Assembly: GCA_007118565.1 (NCBI GenBank)
Contig: SKRI01000014.1
Coordinates: 1 to 64,000, forward strand
Origin: Gemmatimonadota bacterium
Lineage (GTDB): Bacteria > Gemmatimonadota > Gemmatimonadetes > Longimicrobiales > Longimicrobiaceae
DNA: 64,000 bases
Direction of reading: 5' to 3'
Shown piece after piece: positions 9,057-18,019 of the stretch (position 1 is the stretch's first letter; every line of letters starts with the position of its first letter). Below the pieces are notes generated by a model. It saw nothing but the letters and a program-made list of their open reading frames with translations, was not told the origin of the DNA and made no database searches. Both the position numbers and the translations under genes were made by a program.

Positions 9057-9557
9057 ATGTTTGTTGTCGATCTGGGCGCACTGCGCGACGGAGAAGTCCG
9101 TCTGCGGCGCGAGGTTCCGGCCGATCATCCTCTCTGGGAAGGGATCGACGGCCTCACCCGTCCGGTCGCGGTCGAGCTGACTGCGCGGGACGTGGGCGCG
9201 GCCGTATGGGTGGATCTCGAGATAGAGGCGGAGATCGAGAGGCAGTGCCGGCGGTGTCTCGTAACCGTGCGACGGCCGATCGACCAGGAAGTCGGGTTCG
9301 TCTTCCAGCCAGCTTCCGATGCGGAAGAAGGCGACGACGAGGTGTACACGTACCGGCCGGAGCGTAAGGAGCTGGATCTTTCCGACGCCGTCCGGGAGCA
9401 GTTTCTCCTGGCCGTGCCGCCGTACGTGACCTGTCGGGAGGAGTGTCTGGGGCTCTGCGCACAGTGCGGAGTGAACCGGAACGAGGTGGAGTGTGATTGC
9501 CGTCCGGAGGCGGGGGCCAACCCCTGGGACGCGCTCAAAGACGTTCGATTCGATTGA
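9057..9557 (+). CDS. YceD/DUF177 family metal-binding protein
   Basis: A 166-residue cytoplasmic protein of the DUF177 (YceD) family, almost always encoded just upstream of rpmF and linked to 23S rRNA or ribosome assembly. It has cysteine pairs suited to zinc: CRRC at about residue 63, then CREECLGLCAQCG towards the C-terminus, and an acidic centre. Translation seems to start at the very 5' end of the transcript (promoter -10 at 9043-9048). It is the first gene of an operon running to fabF. Confidence 0.88.
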   Translation: MFVVDLGALRDGEVRLRREVPADHPLWEGIDGLTRPVAVELTARDVGAAVWVDLEIEAEIERQCRRCLVTVRRPIDQEVGFVFQPASDAEEGDDEVYTYRPERKELDLSDAVREQFLLAVPPYVTCREECLGLCAQCGVNRNEVECDCRPEAGANPWDALKDVRFD

Positions 9558-9582
9558 CGCCCAAACCTGAGGGGCTGAGCAT

Positions 9583-9765
9583 ATGGCCGTACCGAAAAGA
9601 AGGACCTCGAAGCAGCGTCAGCGGAAGCGGCGCACCCATGTGAAGGCGAGCACCCCTGCATACCGGAGCTGTCCGCAGTGCGGAGACCCCAAGCTTCCGC
9701 ATCGCATCTGCTCGACCTGCGGCTTCTACCGGCACGAGCAGCGTCTCGAGGTCGAGGAGTTCTAG
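9583..9765 (+). CDS. rpmF: 50S ribosomal protein L32
   Basis: 60 residues, full length. The N-terminus MAVPKRRTSKQRQRKRR is basic and typical of L32. A zinc-ribbon pattern CPQCG...CSTCG (about residues 27-42) marks the zinc-containing C+ form of the protein. It follows DUF177 by 25 nt, which is the usual arrangement. The 144 nt between it and plsX hold no recognisable gene or promoter. Confidence 0.97.
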   Translation: MAVPKRRTSKQRQRKRRTHVKASTPAYRSCPQCGDPKLPHRICSTCGFYRHEQRLEVEEF

Positions 9766-9909
9766 CAGTCCGGAAGCGCGCGCAGGAAGCTCTCGCAGGC
9801 TCCCGCAGGATGACGACGGCCGGATGCCGTCGCCTCCGCCGATCGGCAGGACGCCGGATTCGCCCTGCCGACCCGACCGTCCATCTCCCTTCTCCCTGAG
9901 CGGCTACAC

Positions 9910-10902
9910 GTGCGAATCGCGTTGGATGCCATGGGATCGGATGACGCTCCCGCCGTCGAGGTGGAGGGGGCTCTCCGGGCGCTCGACGAGCTGGGAGATG
10001 ACGTCCACATCGTTTTCGTTGGGGACCGGGAGCTGATCGAATCGGAGCTGGATCGCCACCCGGAGGCCGATCGCTCGCGCATCGAGATCGAGCACGCGCC
10101 GGATCGGATCGGAATGGGCGATTCAGCGGCCCAGGCCATCCGCCGGAAGCCGGAGTCGTCGATCGTCGTCGGGCTCAACCTGCACAAGCGTGGCGAGGCC
10201 GACGCCTTCATCAGCGCCGGGTCGACCGGCGCGGTGATGGCCGGATCACTGTTCATCCTCCGGCCCCTCCCGGGGGTGGATCGCCCCCCCGTCGGCACCA
10301 TCTTTCCCACCGAGAAGGGCCACACGCTCCTCCTCGACGCGGGCGCCAACGTGAATACCCGCCCCAAGCATCTCGTCCAGTTCGCGTTTCTCGGAAGCAT
10401 CTACGCGCACGACCTCATGGAGTGCGAGCGGCCGCGGGTGGGACTTCTCAACATCGGGGAGGAGCCGGGGAAGGGGAACGACCTGACGCTGGAGACCTAT
10501 GCGCTTCTCTCCGCGGCAGACGGCTTGCACTTCGTTGGGAATGTGGAGGGACGGGACATCATCTCCGGCAAGTGCGACGTTCTGGTGTGCGACGGATTCG
10601 TGGGGAACGTGGTCCTCAAGTTTTACGAGTCGGTGGCGGACTACCTCGTTCGCCTCATACGCGCCGAGGCCACGGAGGAGGGGGTGGAGCTCGGCATCGA
10701 GAACGTGGAGCGGACCATGGACTGGACGGAGTACGGAGGTGCTCCGCTCCTCGGCGTGAATGGCGTCTCGATCATCTGTCACGGCGGGTCCCCGCCGCGC
10801 GCGATCCGGAACGCGATCCGGGTGGCGGTGCAGGCGGTGGAGCGGGGAATGGTGACCCACATGGAGAAGCAGTTCGCCCGCCTCGTGCCGACCACGTCAT
10901 GA
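9910..10902 (+). CDS. plsX: Phosphate acyltransferase PlsX
   Basis: Converts acyl-ACP to acyl-phosphate, the first step of glycerophospholipid synthesis in the PlsX-PlsY route. It has 330 residues with the family N-terminus IALDAMGSDDAP, then SAGSTGAVMAG and a GNVVLKFYE segment. The start is GTG and no clear Shine-Dalgarno sequence is visible. The stop overlaps the fabH start (ATGA), so translation is probably coupled. This places phospholipid synthesis and chain initiation under one control. Confidence 0.95.
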   Translation: MRIALDAMGSDDAPAVEVEGALRALDELGDDVHIVFVGDRELIESELDRHPEADRSRIEIEHAPDRIGMGDSAAQAIRRKPESSIVVGLNLHKRGEADAFISAGSTGAVMAGSLFILRPLPGVDRPPVGTIFPTEKGHTLLLDAGANVNTRPKHLVQFAFLGSIYAHDLMECERPRVGLLNIGEEPGKGNDLTLETYALLSAADGLHFVGNVEGRDIISGKCDVLVCDGFVGNVVLKFYESVADYLVRLIRAEATEEGVELGIENVERTMDWTEYGGAPLLGVNGVSIICHGGSPPRAIRNAIRVAVQAVERGMVTHMEKQFARLVPTTS

Positions 10903-11900
10903 TCCGACCCCGGAACGAACGCCCCCGTGCCCGGATCACCGGAACTGGCCGCTACTCCCCGGAGCGGGTGGTCACGAACACGGAGCTCGAGTCGCTGGTC
11001 GACACCTCGGACGAGTGGATCCGCACCCGCACGGGGATCCGCGAGCGCCGCATCGCGGACGACGACACCAGCACCGCGGACATGGGTGCCGCCGCCGCGC
11101 GAGAGGCCATGGGGCGGGCCGGGATCGAGCCGGAGGACATCGACGTCCTCATCCTCTCCACCGCGACGCCCGATCGCCTGCTCCCCTCCACCGCCTGCGA
11201 CATCCAGGCGAGCCTCGGAGCCAAGAATGCGGCTGCGTACGACATCACCACCGCCTGCTCGGGCTTTCCGTACGGGCTTGCGCTGGCGGAAGGGCACATC
11301 GCCGCCGACCAGGCGAAGACCGTCCTGGTGATCTCGGCGGAGAAGATGAGCGCCATCATCGACTGGAGCGACCGCAGCACCTGCGTGCTCTTCGGCGACG
11401 GGGCGGGGGCAGCGGTGGTGCAGCCCGCGGAGGACGAACGCGGAATTCTCTCCACCTTCACCAAGTCGGACGGCACCCTCGCCGAGCTGCTCTGGCGACC
11501 GGCGGGCGGCGCCAGCATTCCCCTCGACATCGCCGTCCTCGACTCCCGCTCGCACCTGGTCCAGATGGCGGGTCCGGAGGTGTTCAAGGCGGCGGTGCGC
11601 TCCATGTGCGAGGCGGCCGGCTCGGCGCTCGAGCGGGCGGGGGTCGCCGCGGAGGAGATCGATCTCCTCGTTCCCCACCAGGCGAACATCCGCATCATCG
11701 AATCGACCGCCAAGTACGCCGGCATCCCGATGGAGAAGGTCTACGTGAATGTGGACCGGTACGGGAACATGAGCTCGGCCACCGTACCGCTCGCACTGGA
11801 CGAGGCCCGGGAAACAGGGCGGGTGGGTCCGGGATCGCTCGTGCTGCTTGTCGCGTTCGGAGCGGGCTTCACCTGGGGATCCGCGGTGGTGCGGCTATGA
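10899..11900 (+). CDS. fabH: Beta-ketoacyl-ACP synthase III
   Basis: Starts fatty-acid chains by condensing acetyl-CoA (or a branched acyl-CoA) with malonyl-ACP. It has 333 residues. The catalytic triad is visible: Cys120 in TTACSGF, His in [10 protein letters not shown] (about 251) and Asn in [14 protein letters not shown]. The ATG at 10899 overlaps the plsX stop by 4 nt. The frame is open further upstream inside plsX but that part is not protein-like. fabD follows with another ATGA overlap. Confidence 0.96.
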   Translation: MIRPRNERPRARITGTGRYSPERVVTNTELESLVDTSDEWIRTRTGIRERRIADDDTSTADMGAAAAREAMGRAGIEPEDIDVLILSTATPDRLLPSTACDIQASLGAKNAAAYDITTACSGFPYGLALAEGHIAADQAKTVLVISAEKMSAIIDWSDRSTCVLFGDGAGAAVVQPAEDERGILSTFTKSDGTLAELLWRPAGGASIPLDIAVLDSRSHLVQMAGPEVFKAAVRSMCEAAGSALERAGVAAEEIDLLVPHQANIRIIESTAKYAGIPMEKVYVNVDRYGNMSSATVPLALDEARETGRVGPGSLVLLVAFGAGFTWGSAVVRL

Positions 11901-12847
11901 GCGGACGGATCGGCCTCCTCTGTCCCGGCCAGGGATCGCAATACGTCGGCATGGGGCGCGACCTGATCGACGCCTATCCCCGAGCCCGGGAAACATTCGA
12001 AGAAGCGAACGAGATCCTCGGATTCGACCTCGCGCAGCTCTGCACGGAAGGGCCCGACGATCGGCTCACGGAGACGCGGAACGCCCAGCCGGCCCTCCTC
12101 GTCCACACCGTGGCGGTATGGCGGGTGATCGAGGATCTCGGCCTGGACGTGGCGCTCGCCGCCGGCCACTCGCTGGGAGAGTTCAGCGCTCACGTCCTGG
12201 CCGGCACGTTCTCCTTTGCCGACGCGGTGCGCGTTGTGCGCCGCCGCGGCGAGCTCATGTTCGAGAGCGGTTCCGAGCGTCCCGGCACCATGGCCGCGAT
12301 CCTCGGCCTGGACGACGGTACGGCCGAGGATGTCTGCGCGCGGGCCTCACGTGGGGACGAGGTGGTCGTGCCGGCAAACTACAACTCTTCCGGGCAGATC
12401 GTGATCTCGGGGGACGCGGCCGCGGTCGAGCGGGCGGCAGAGCTGGCCCGGGAGGCGGGAGCGAAGAAGGTCGTTCCGCTGAACGTCTCGGGCGCCTTCC
12501 ACTCACCGCTCATGAGGAGCGCGGCCGACGGGCTGCGGACCGTGCTCGCGGAGGCGGAGCTCTCGACCCCCGCCTTTCCGGTGGTCTCGAACGTGACCAC
12601 GGAGCCGGTGACCGACCAGGAGGCCGTCCGCGCCCTCCTGGTCGAGCAGCTGACCTCGCCCGTGCGCTGGGCCGCATCGGTGGAGCGCATGCGGGTCGAG
12701 GGGGTGGACCGGTTCCTGGAGCCGGGGCCGGGCAAGGTTCTGACCGGCCTCCTGCGCCGGATCGATCGGAAGGCATCCGGCCGTACCGTGGGGACGGCCG
12801 AGGACGTGCAAGCGCTCAGAGAGGAAGGAGGGGAAGGGTGGAGCTGA
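11897..12847 (+). CDS. fabD: Malonyl-CoA:ACP transacylase
   Basis: Loads malonate onto ACP for chain extension. It has 316 residues, starting with the family signature [10 protein letters not shown] (11-20). The nucleophile is Ser92 in GHSLGEF, and the partner His is in SGAFHSPLM. It overlaps fabH by 4 nt at its start, and its last 10 nt overlap the GTG of fabG. It is part of the fab operon that ends at the terminator at 15149-15190. Confidence 0.96.
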   Translation: MSGRIGLLCPGQGSQYVGMGRDLIDAYPRARETFEEANEILGFDLAQLCTEGPDDRLTETRNAQPALLVHTVAVWRVIEDLGLDVALAAGHSLGEFSAHVLAGTFSFADAVRVVRRRGELMFESGSERPGTMAAILGLDDGTAEDVCARASRGDEVVVPANYNSSGQIVISGDAAAVERAAELAREAGAKKVVPLNVSGAFHSPLMRSAADGLRTVLAEAELSTPAFPVVSNVTTEPVTDQEAVRALLVEQLTSPVRWAASVERMRVEGVDRFLEPGPGKVLTGLLRRIDRKASGRTVGTAEDVQALREEGGEGWS

Positions 12848-13572
12848 ACGGAGCAGTCGCACTCGTGACCGGCGGGTCCCGCGGCATCGGCAAGGCCATT
12901 GCGGAAGCCCTCGCCGAGGGTGGAGCGAGAGTAGCGGTGGTCGGACGCAATCCGGACCGTGCGCGGGAGACAGCCGCATCGCTCCCGGGCCAGGGGCACG
13001 CCGGGTTCGGCGCCGATGTTGCAGACCCGGCCGCGGTGTCCGACCTTGTGGGCTCGGTCGAGAAGGAGGTGGGTCCCATCGCGATCCTCGTCAACAACGC
13101 GGGGGTCACCCGGGACAACCTCCTCATGCGCCTCAAGGACGATGAGTGGGACGACGTCATGGACACCAATCTCCGCGGCGCGTTCCACACGATGCGCGCG
13201 GTGTCCCGGGGAATGATGAAGCGGCGCGCGGGCCGGATCATCAACATCACGAGCGTCATCGGCATCATCGGGAACAAGGGGCAGGCCAACTATGCCGCCT
13301 CGAAGGCCGGGCTGATCGGGCTCACGAAGTCCGCGGCCAAGGAGCTGGGCTCGCGAGGCGTGCTGGTCAACGCGGTGGCGCCCGGTTATATCGAGACGGA
13401 CATGACGGCGGGTCTTCCGGAGGATGCGCGGGAGACGCTGCAGTCGCAGATCCCGCTTGAACGGCTCGGCCGGCCGGAGGACATCGCTCCGCTGGTGCGA
13501 TTCCTGGCCGGGCCGGGAGCGGGATACATCACTGGCCAGGTGTTGCCGGTCGACGGCGGAATGGTCATGTAG
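12838..13572 (+). CDS. fabG: 3-oxoacyl-ACP reductase
   Basis: NADPH-dependent first reduction of the elongation cycle; a short-chain dehydrogenase of 244 residues. Visible: the cofactor loop TGGSRGIG (11-18), NNAG (87-90) and the catalytic Ser139, Tyr152 and Lys156 (YAASK). The start is GTG at 12838, chosen because a strong GGAGG purine tract lies just upstream inside fabD and the protein begins exactly at the family N-terminus there. It overlaps fabD by 10 nt. Confidence 0.95.
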   Translation: MELNGAVALVTGGSRGIGKAIAEALAEGGARVAVVGRNPDRARETAASLPGQGHAGFGADVADPAAVSDLVGSVEKEVGPIAILVNNAGVTRDNLLMRLKDDEWDDVMDTNLRGAFHTMRAVSRGMMKRRAGRIINITSVIGIIGNKGQANYAASKAGLIGLTKSAAKELGSRGVLVNAVAPGYIETDMTAGLPEDARETLQSQIPLERLGRPEDIAPLVRFLAGPGAGYITGQVLPVDGGMVM

Positions 13573-13627
13573 CGACCCGCGATCGAGAACGACGCGGCAT
13601 TCATCACCTCATTCAAGGAGCGGTTTG

Positions 13628-13867
13628 ATGGCGGAGATCGAAACGAAGGTCAAGGACATCATCATCAACGAGTTGGGCGTCGAAGAGGAGAAGGTTACGA
13701 CCGACGCCTCGTTCGTGGACGATCTTGGCGCGGACTCCCTGGACACGGTGGAGCTCGTCATGGCCTTCGAGGAGGAGTTCGGCATCGAGATTCCCGACGA
13801 GGACGCGGAGAAGATGCAGACGGTCGGCGAGGCCGTCGACTACATCCGGAAGCGTCAGGAAGACTGA
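13628..13867 (+). CDS. acpP: Acyl carrier protein
   Basis: A 79-residue, strongly acidic helical protein that carries growing acyl chains on a phosphopantetheine arm attached at Ser37 in the [10 protein letters not shown] motif. The ATG at 13628 has an AAGGAG site 10 nt upstream (about 13614-13619). The open frame continues upstream, but that stretch overlaps fabG and is not ACP-like. It lies between fabG and fabF, the classical order. It also supplies acyl donors for LpxA and LpxD encoded in this window. Confidence 0.97.
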   Translation: MAEIETKVKDIIINELGVEEEKVTTDASFVDDLGADSLDTVELVMAFEEEFGIEIPDEDAEKMQTVGEAVDYIRKRQED

Positions 13868-13884
13868 TCGACACGCCTTCGAGG

Positions 13885-15129
13885 ATGACTCGACGAGTAG
13901 TCATCACGGGGACCGGCCTGGTGACCCCCATCGGAAACGATGTGGGGGCCACCTGGTCGGCCATCCGTGAAGGGACGAGCGGAGCCGGGCCCATCACCCA
14001 GTTCGACGCTTCCGATCACGATGTCCGCTTCGCCTGCGAGGTGAAGGACTTCGATCCGACATTGTACATCGATCGGAAGGAGGTGAAGCGGACCGACCGG
14101 TACGCGCAGTTCGCCATCGCGGCCGCATCCCAGGCCATGACGGAGGCGGGGTTGGGAGATGGGCTGAACGGCGTGGATCCCGCGCGGCTCGGCGTCATCA
14201 TCGGCAGCGGGATCGGCGGCATCAACACCTTCGAGGAGCAGCACCGCAAGATGCTGGCGAAGGGACCGACCCGCATCTCCCCCTTCTTCGTCCCGATGTT
14301 CATTTCGGACATCGCCGCCGGCCTGGTGTCGATCCGGTACGGCGCGAAGGGCCCCAATTACGCGCCGGTCTCGGCCTGCGCCACCGGGGCGCACGCCATC
14401 GGGAACGCGGCGCGAACCATCCAGGCCGGTGACGCCGACATCGTGATCGCGGGCGGCGCCGAGGCGAGTGTCACGCCCATGGCCATCGGCGGCTTCGCCT
14501 CGATGAAGGCGCTCTCCGAGCGCAACGACTCCCCGGAGACGGCGAGCCGACCCTTCGATGCGGATCGCGACGGCTTCGTCCTCGGCGAGGGCTCGGGGGT
14601 CGTGGTGGTCGAATCGCTCGAGCACGCTCAGGCGCGGGGAGCCCACATCATCGCCGAAGTGGCGGGATATGGCCAGTCCGCCGACGCCTACCACATGACC
14701 GCGCCCGCGGAGGGCGGGGTAGGGGCCCAGCTCTCCATGCGGCTTGCGCTCGAGGATGCGGATGCCGGGCCGGAGGAGGTCGACTACGTCAATGCCCACG
14801 GAACCTCGACGCCGGCCAACGACAAGAACGAGACGGCGGCGATCAAGGCGGTGCTGGGGGAGCGCGCCCGCGAGATCATCGTCGGCTCTACCAAATCGAT
14901 GACCGGCCACCTCCTCGGTGCGGCCGGCGGGGTGGAGACCATCATCTGCGCCCTGGCCTGCCGGGACGGATACATCCCGCGCACCATCAACTACGAGACT
15001 CCGGATCCGAATTGTGATCTGGACTACGCCACCGAGTCCGGCGTCGATCGGGAAGTCTCCGTGGCGCTCAGCAACTCGTTCGGCTTCGGTGGCCACAATG
15101 TGGCTCTCGTCGTCCGCCGCTGGAACTGA
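13885..15129 (+). CDS. fabF: Beta-ketoacyl-ACP synthase II
   Basis: Elongating condensing enzyme, 414 residues. The catalytic Cys165 is in SACATGAHAIGNA, with histidines in VNAHGTSTPAND (about 305) and TGHLLGAAGG (about 342). It is the last gene of the fab operon and is followed at once by an intrinsic-terminator-like hairpin. Length and motifs fit FabF rather than FabB, though the two are closely related. Confidence 0.96.
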   Translation: MTRRVVITGTGLVTPIGNDVGATWSAIREGTSGAGPITQFDASDHDVRFACEVKDFDPTLYIDRKEVKRTDRYAQFAIAAASQAMTEAGLGDGLNGVDPARLGVIIGSGIGGINTFEEQHRKMLAKGPTRISPFFVPMFISDIAAGLVSIRYGAKGPNYAPVSACATGAHAIGNAARTIQAGDADIVIAGGAEASVTPMAIGGFASMKALSERNDSPETASRPFDADRDGFVLGEGSGVVVVESLEHAQARGAHIIAEVAGYGQSADAYHMTAPAEGGVGAQLSMRLALEDADAGPEEVDYVNAHGTSTPANDKNETAAIKAVLGERAREIIVGSTKSMTGHLLGAAGGVETIICALACRDGYIPRTINYETPDPNCDLDYATESGVDREVSVALSNSFGFGGHNVALVVRRWN

Positions 15130-15148
15130 TCTTTCCCGGTCGCAGACG

Positions 15149-15190
15149 AACGGGAGCGCGGGCGGATCGTCCGCGCTCCCGTTTCAGTTT
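15149..15190 (+). terminator. Rho-independent terminator of the fab operon
   Basis: A 13-bp perfect stem, AACGGGAGCGCGG (15149-15161) pairing with CCGCGCTCCCGTT (15171-15183) across a 9-nt loop. It runs into the T-rich GTTTCAGTTT. It lies 20 nt after fabF and before ispF. Confidence 0.8.
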
Positions 15191-15247
15191 CCGGTCGGCC
15201 GGCCCCGCGGCCGCCCGGATCCATCCCTCTCCCCGTAGAAGGGGGCC

Positions 15248-15766
15248 ATGCGTATCGGCCAAGGGTACGACGTTCATCGCTTTGCCCCCGACCGCCCGCT
15301 CCTGCTGGGAGGGGTCGAAATCCCGTGGCACCTGGGATTGGAGGGTCATTCGGACGCCGACGTCCTCTGTCACGCGATCACCGACGCCATCCTGGGAGCG
15401 GCGGGCCAGGGCGACATCGGACATCATTTTCCACCGGGTGATCCCGCGTGGAAGGACGCCGACTCGATCGATCTCCTCGGGCGAGCGGTCGAGATTCTCG
15501 AGCGTGACGGCTACCAGGTGGTGAACGTGGACGCTACCGTAGTCGCGGAACGTCCTAAGATCGGACCGCACGCCGGAGAGATGCGGGAGCGGCTCGCGGC
15601 GGTGATCGGGATCGCTCCCACGCACGTCTCGATCAAGGCGACAACGAACGAGCTCATGGGATGGATCGGACGAGAGGAGGGGATTGCGGCCATGGCCGTT
15701 GCGCTCATCGACCGAATGGAGGACCTCGACGACCTGCACGCGCGTGTCCGAGCAGGCGGCGCCTGA
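15248..15766 (+). CDS. ispF: 2-C-methyl-D-erythritol 2,4-cyclodiphosphate synthase
   Basis: Fifth step of the MEP isoprenoid pathway: cyclises CDP-methylerythritol phosphate with loss of CMP. It has 172 residues (usual 155-160, with a slightly longer C-tail). The metal site DVH (Asp8, His10) is at the N-terminus, followed by GHSDADVLCHAITDAILGAA-like helices and the conserved ATTNELMGWIGREEGI segment. A GAAGGGGG purine tract precedes the ATG. No ispD is adjacent. It provides precursors for polyprenyl carriers used by MurJ and the glycan genes. Confidence 0.96.
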   Translation: MRIGQGYDVHRFAPDRPLLLGGVEIPWHLGLEGHSDADVLCHAITDAILGAAGQGDIGHHFPPGDPAWKDADSIDLLGRAVEILERDGYQVVNVDATVVAERPKIGPHAGEMRERLAAVIGIAPTHVSIKATTNELMGWIGREEGIAAMAVALIDRMEDLDDLHARVRAGGA

Positions 15767-16409
15767 GGAGCTGGTCGACGCGCCCGGATTCGAATGGCTG
15801 AGCGGGATCCCGGAGGTGGGTCTCTACCTGGTCATGGCGGGGGCCGCCGCGCTCAAGGCATTCGTTCCGCCGCTGCCGGCGGACACCGTGGTCTTCGTGA
15901 GCGCGATCCTGGTGGGGCAGGGAACCGGCTCGGTCGCAATCGCCCTGGTGCTGACCTCGCTCGGAGGTGTCGGCGGGGCGCTTCTGGCCTACGCCCTTTT
16001 CCGCAGATACGGACGATGGCTCGTCCGTCTCCCGGGGCTGCGGCGCCTCGTCCGGCCGGGGCTAATCCGGAAGATGCAGCGCTACCACGGACGCGCCGGA
16101 TCGTTCGCCCTCTTCGCCACCCGGTTCATTCCCGGCCTCCGCCACGTTGTCCCGGTCTTCGCGGGGCTCGTGGCGCTCCCGGCGAAAGCCGTGATCCTAC
16201 CCATCGCCATGGCCACGGCCATCTGGTACGGAACCATCGTGGCGTTCGGAGGCTTCACTGGTCATCAGCTCGCCCGGGGGCTTGCTGCGGAGGAGCCATC
16301 GTCGGTGGCGCTCGCGCTCGGCCTCCTGGGGGTGGTCGGACTCTTTGTGACGGCGATGATCGCGCGGCGGGTCATCCGCAATCGGCTGGCGGGGGAGCCG
16401 GATGACTGA
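15744..16409 (+). CDS. DedA family membrane protein
   Basis: A 221-residue integral membrane protein of the DedA/SNARE-associated family; members are proposed polyprenyl-phosphate or phospholipid flippases. Hydrophobic helices lie at about 25-50, 58-80, 130-160 and 180-215. The signature FATRFIPGLRHVVPVFAG with its Arg and Pro is present, as is FVPPLPADTVV near the N-terminus. The GTG at 15744, which overlaps the ispF end by 23 nt, is chosen because the reading frame upstream of it lies wholly inside ispF; an ATG at 15684 is the alternative. The next gene overlaps by 8 nt. Confidence 0.85.
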   Translation: MSEQAAPEELVDAPGFEWLSGIPEVGLYLVMAGAAALKAFVPPLPADTVVFVSAILVGQGTGSVAIALVLTSLGGVGGALLAYALFRRYGRWLVRLPGLRRLVRPGLIRKMQRYHGRAGSFALFATRFIPGLRHVVPVFAGLVALPAKAVILPIAMATAIWYGTIVAFGGFTGHQLARGLAAEEPSSVALALGLLGVVGLFVTAMIARRVIRNRLAGEPDD

Positions 16410-17316
16410 ACCGATCCCGGAGCTCGATCGGACCTTCCTCCTTGGCCCCTTCGCTGACCACCTCCGCTTCGAACGGGGTCTCGGCGAGCGTAGCGTGGAG
16501 GCGTACCTTCACGACGTCGGCCGCATGGCGGCCTTCCTCCGCACCCGCGGCAAGGGGGCGCCCGGGGGGGTCACCTCCTCCGACCTTCGTGCCGGCGTCA
16601 TGCACCTCAAGGACCTGGGGTTCGCGGCCACCTCCATCGCCCGGAACATCTCCTCGCTCCGAGCCTACTTCCGCTTCCTGGTGGCAGAGGGTGTCGTGGA
16701 GGCCGATCCGAGCGACAGGCTGGAGCCACCCCGTGGCTGGCGCAACCTCCCCGAGGTGCTCTCCGTGAAAGAAATCGAGGCCCTCCTCCAAGCGCAGGAC
16801 ATCGGCCACCCACTGGCTTGGCGGGACCGAGCGCTCCTCGAGTTCGCGTATGCGAGCGGCGTCCGCGTTTCCGAACTGATCGACCTGGAGGTTTCCCGGC
16901 TTTTCCTGAAGGAGGGGTTTGCATCCGTGACCGGGAAGGGGAGCAAGGAGCGACTCGTCCCGGTGGGGCGGAGGGCCGTCGGTGCGCTGTCGCTGTACCT
17001 GCGGGACATCCGCCCACGCATCGAGAAGGGGGAGGGTAGGGGGCGTGTCTTCCTGAACGCACGTGGCCGTCCGCTCTCCCGCATGGGGGTCTGGAAGATC
17101 CTGCGGAAGAACGTGGAGGCGGCGGGCATCGAGAAGAAGGTGAGCCCGCACACGCTTCGTCACTCCTTTGCGACGCACCTCCTGGAAGGCGGAGCCGACC
17201 TGGCGGCGGTCCAGGAGATGCTCGGGCACGCCGATATCTCGACGACGCAGATCTATACCCACGTGGACCGTTCCTATCTGCGGGAGGTACACCGGAGCTA
17301 TCATCCGAGGGCATGA
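16402..17316 (+). CDS. xerD: Tyrosine recombinase XerC/XerD
   Basis: Site-specific recombinase that resolves chromosome dimers at dif. It has 304 residues: an N-terminal SAM-like core-binding domain (about 10-105) and a catalytic domain. The full catalytic set is visible: Arg155 (GVRVSEL), Lys179, His250 and Arg253 (HTLRHSFATHL), His276 (LGHADI) and Tyr285. No mobile-element genes flank it, and a dif-like site is present in this window at 38668-38695, which supports the housekeeping role. XerC and XerD are hard to tell apart by motif, so the letter is tentative. Confidence 0.9.
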   Translation: MTEPIPELDRTFLLGPFADHLRFERGLGERSVEAYLHDVGRMAAFLRTRGKGAPGGVTSSDLRAGVMHLKDLGFAATSIARNISSLRAYFRFLVAEGVVEADPSDRLEPPRGWRNLPEVLSVKEIEALLQAQDIGHPLAWRDRALLEFAYASGVRVSELIDLEVSRLFLKEGFASVTGKGSKERLVPVGRRAVGALSLYLRDIRPRIEKGEGRGRVFLNARGRPLSRMGVWKILRKNVEAAGIEKKVSPHTLRHSFATHLLEGGADLAAVQEMLGHADISTTQIYTHVDRSYLREVHRSYHPRA

Positions 17317-17425
17317 GGAGTGGCACGACCGCCGCTGCCGGCTCCCCACACGTGCGCAGTATCCCCGCCGGCCGCGGCATCGTGCGGAATGGCCTCGAGA
17401 GATCCTTGCCAGAGGAGGCGAAACG

Positions 17426-18019
17426 ATGATTTTGGTGCTCGACAACTACGACAGCTTCACCTGGAACCTGGTGCAGTATCTCGGTGCGCTGGATGCCGAT
17501 CCGGTCGTGCACCGCAACGATCGCATCAGCGTCGAAGAAGTCGAAGAGATGGCGCCCGAGCGAATCGTGATCTCCCCAGGACCCTGCACACCGGCGGAAG
17601 CCGGGATCTCGGTGGAGGTGATTCGACGCCTGGGTTCCACCATCCCGATCCTCGGGGTCTGCCTCGGCCATCAGGCCATCGGGGTGGCCTACGGTGGCAG
17701 GGTCGTCCGCGCTAGGCGGGTAATGCACGGCAAGACGTCCCCCATCCGCCACAGCGGTGCCGACCTCTTTGCCGGTCTGGAGAACCCCCTCACCGTCGCC
17801 CGCTACCACTCTCTGGTGATCGAGCCGGAGTCGGTGCCGGACGAGCTCGAGATCACGGCCCGGACGGACGAGAACGGGTTCGAGGACGAGATCCAGGCGG
17901 TCCGCCACCGGCAGCATCCGGTGTGGGGCGTACAGTTCCATCCGGAGTCGATCGCCAGCGAGCTCGGCATGGAGCTGCTCCGCAATTTCCTCGGTCTGCC
18001 CGCGCCGGTGGCTGCATGA
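17426..18019 (+). CDS. trpG: Anthranilate/aminodeoxychorismate synthase glutaminase subunit
   Basis: Class I glutamine amidotransferase of 197 residues that supplies ammonia for anthranilate (tryptophan) or 4-amino-4-deoxychorismate (folate) synthesis. The N-terminus ILVLDNYDSFTWNLVQYLG is typical, with nucleophile Cys79 in GVCLGHQAIG and the His/Glu pair in WGVQFHPES. An AGAGGAGG ribosome-binding site is at 17411-17418. No trpE or pabB is adjacent, so the pathway (or service to both) cannot be decided; pabA is the alternative name. The stop overlaps the next gene by 4 nt. Confidence 0.9.
   Translation: MILVLDNYDSFTWNLVQYLGALDADPVVHRNDRISVEEVEEMAPERIVISPGPCTPAEAGISVEVIRRLGSTIPILGVCLGHQAIGVAYGGRVVRARRVMHGKTSPIRHSGADLFAGLENPLTVARYHSLVIEPESVPDELEITARTDENGFEDEIQAVRHRQHPVWGVQFHPESIASELGMELLRNFLGLPAPVAA

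Noticed and set aside
10422-10898. Upstream extension of fabH inside plsX
   Set aside because: The extension is Arg/Gly-rich and overlaps the real plsX frame. The family N-terminus begins at the ATG at 10899.
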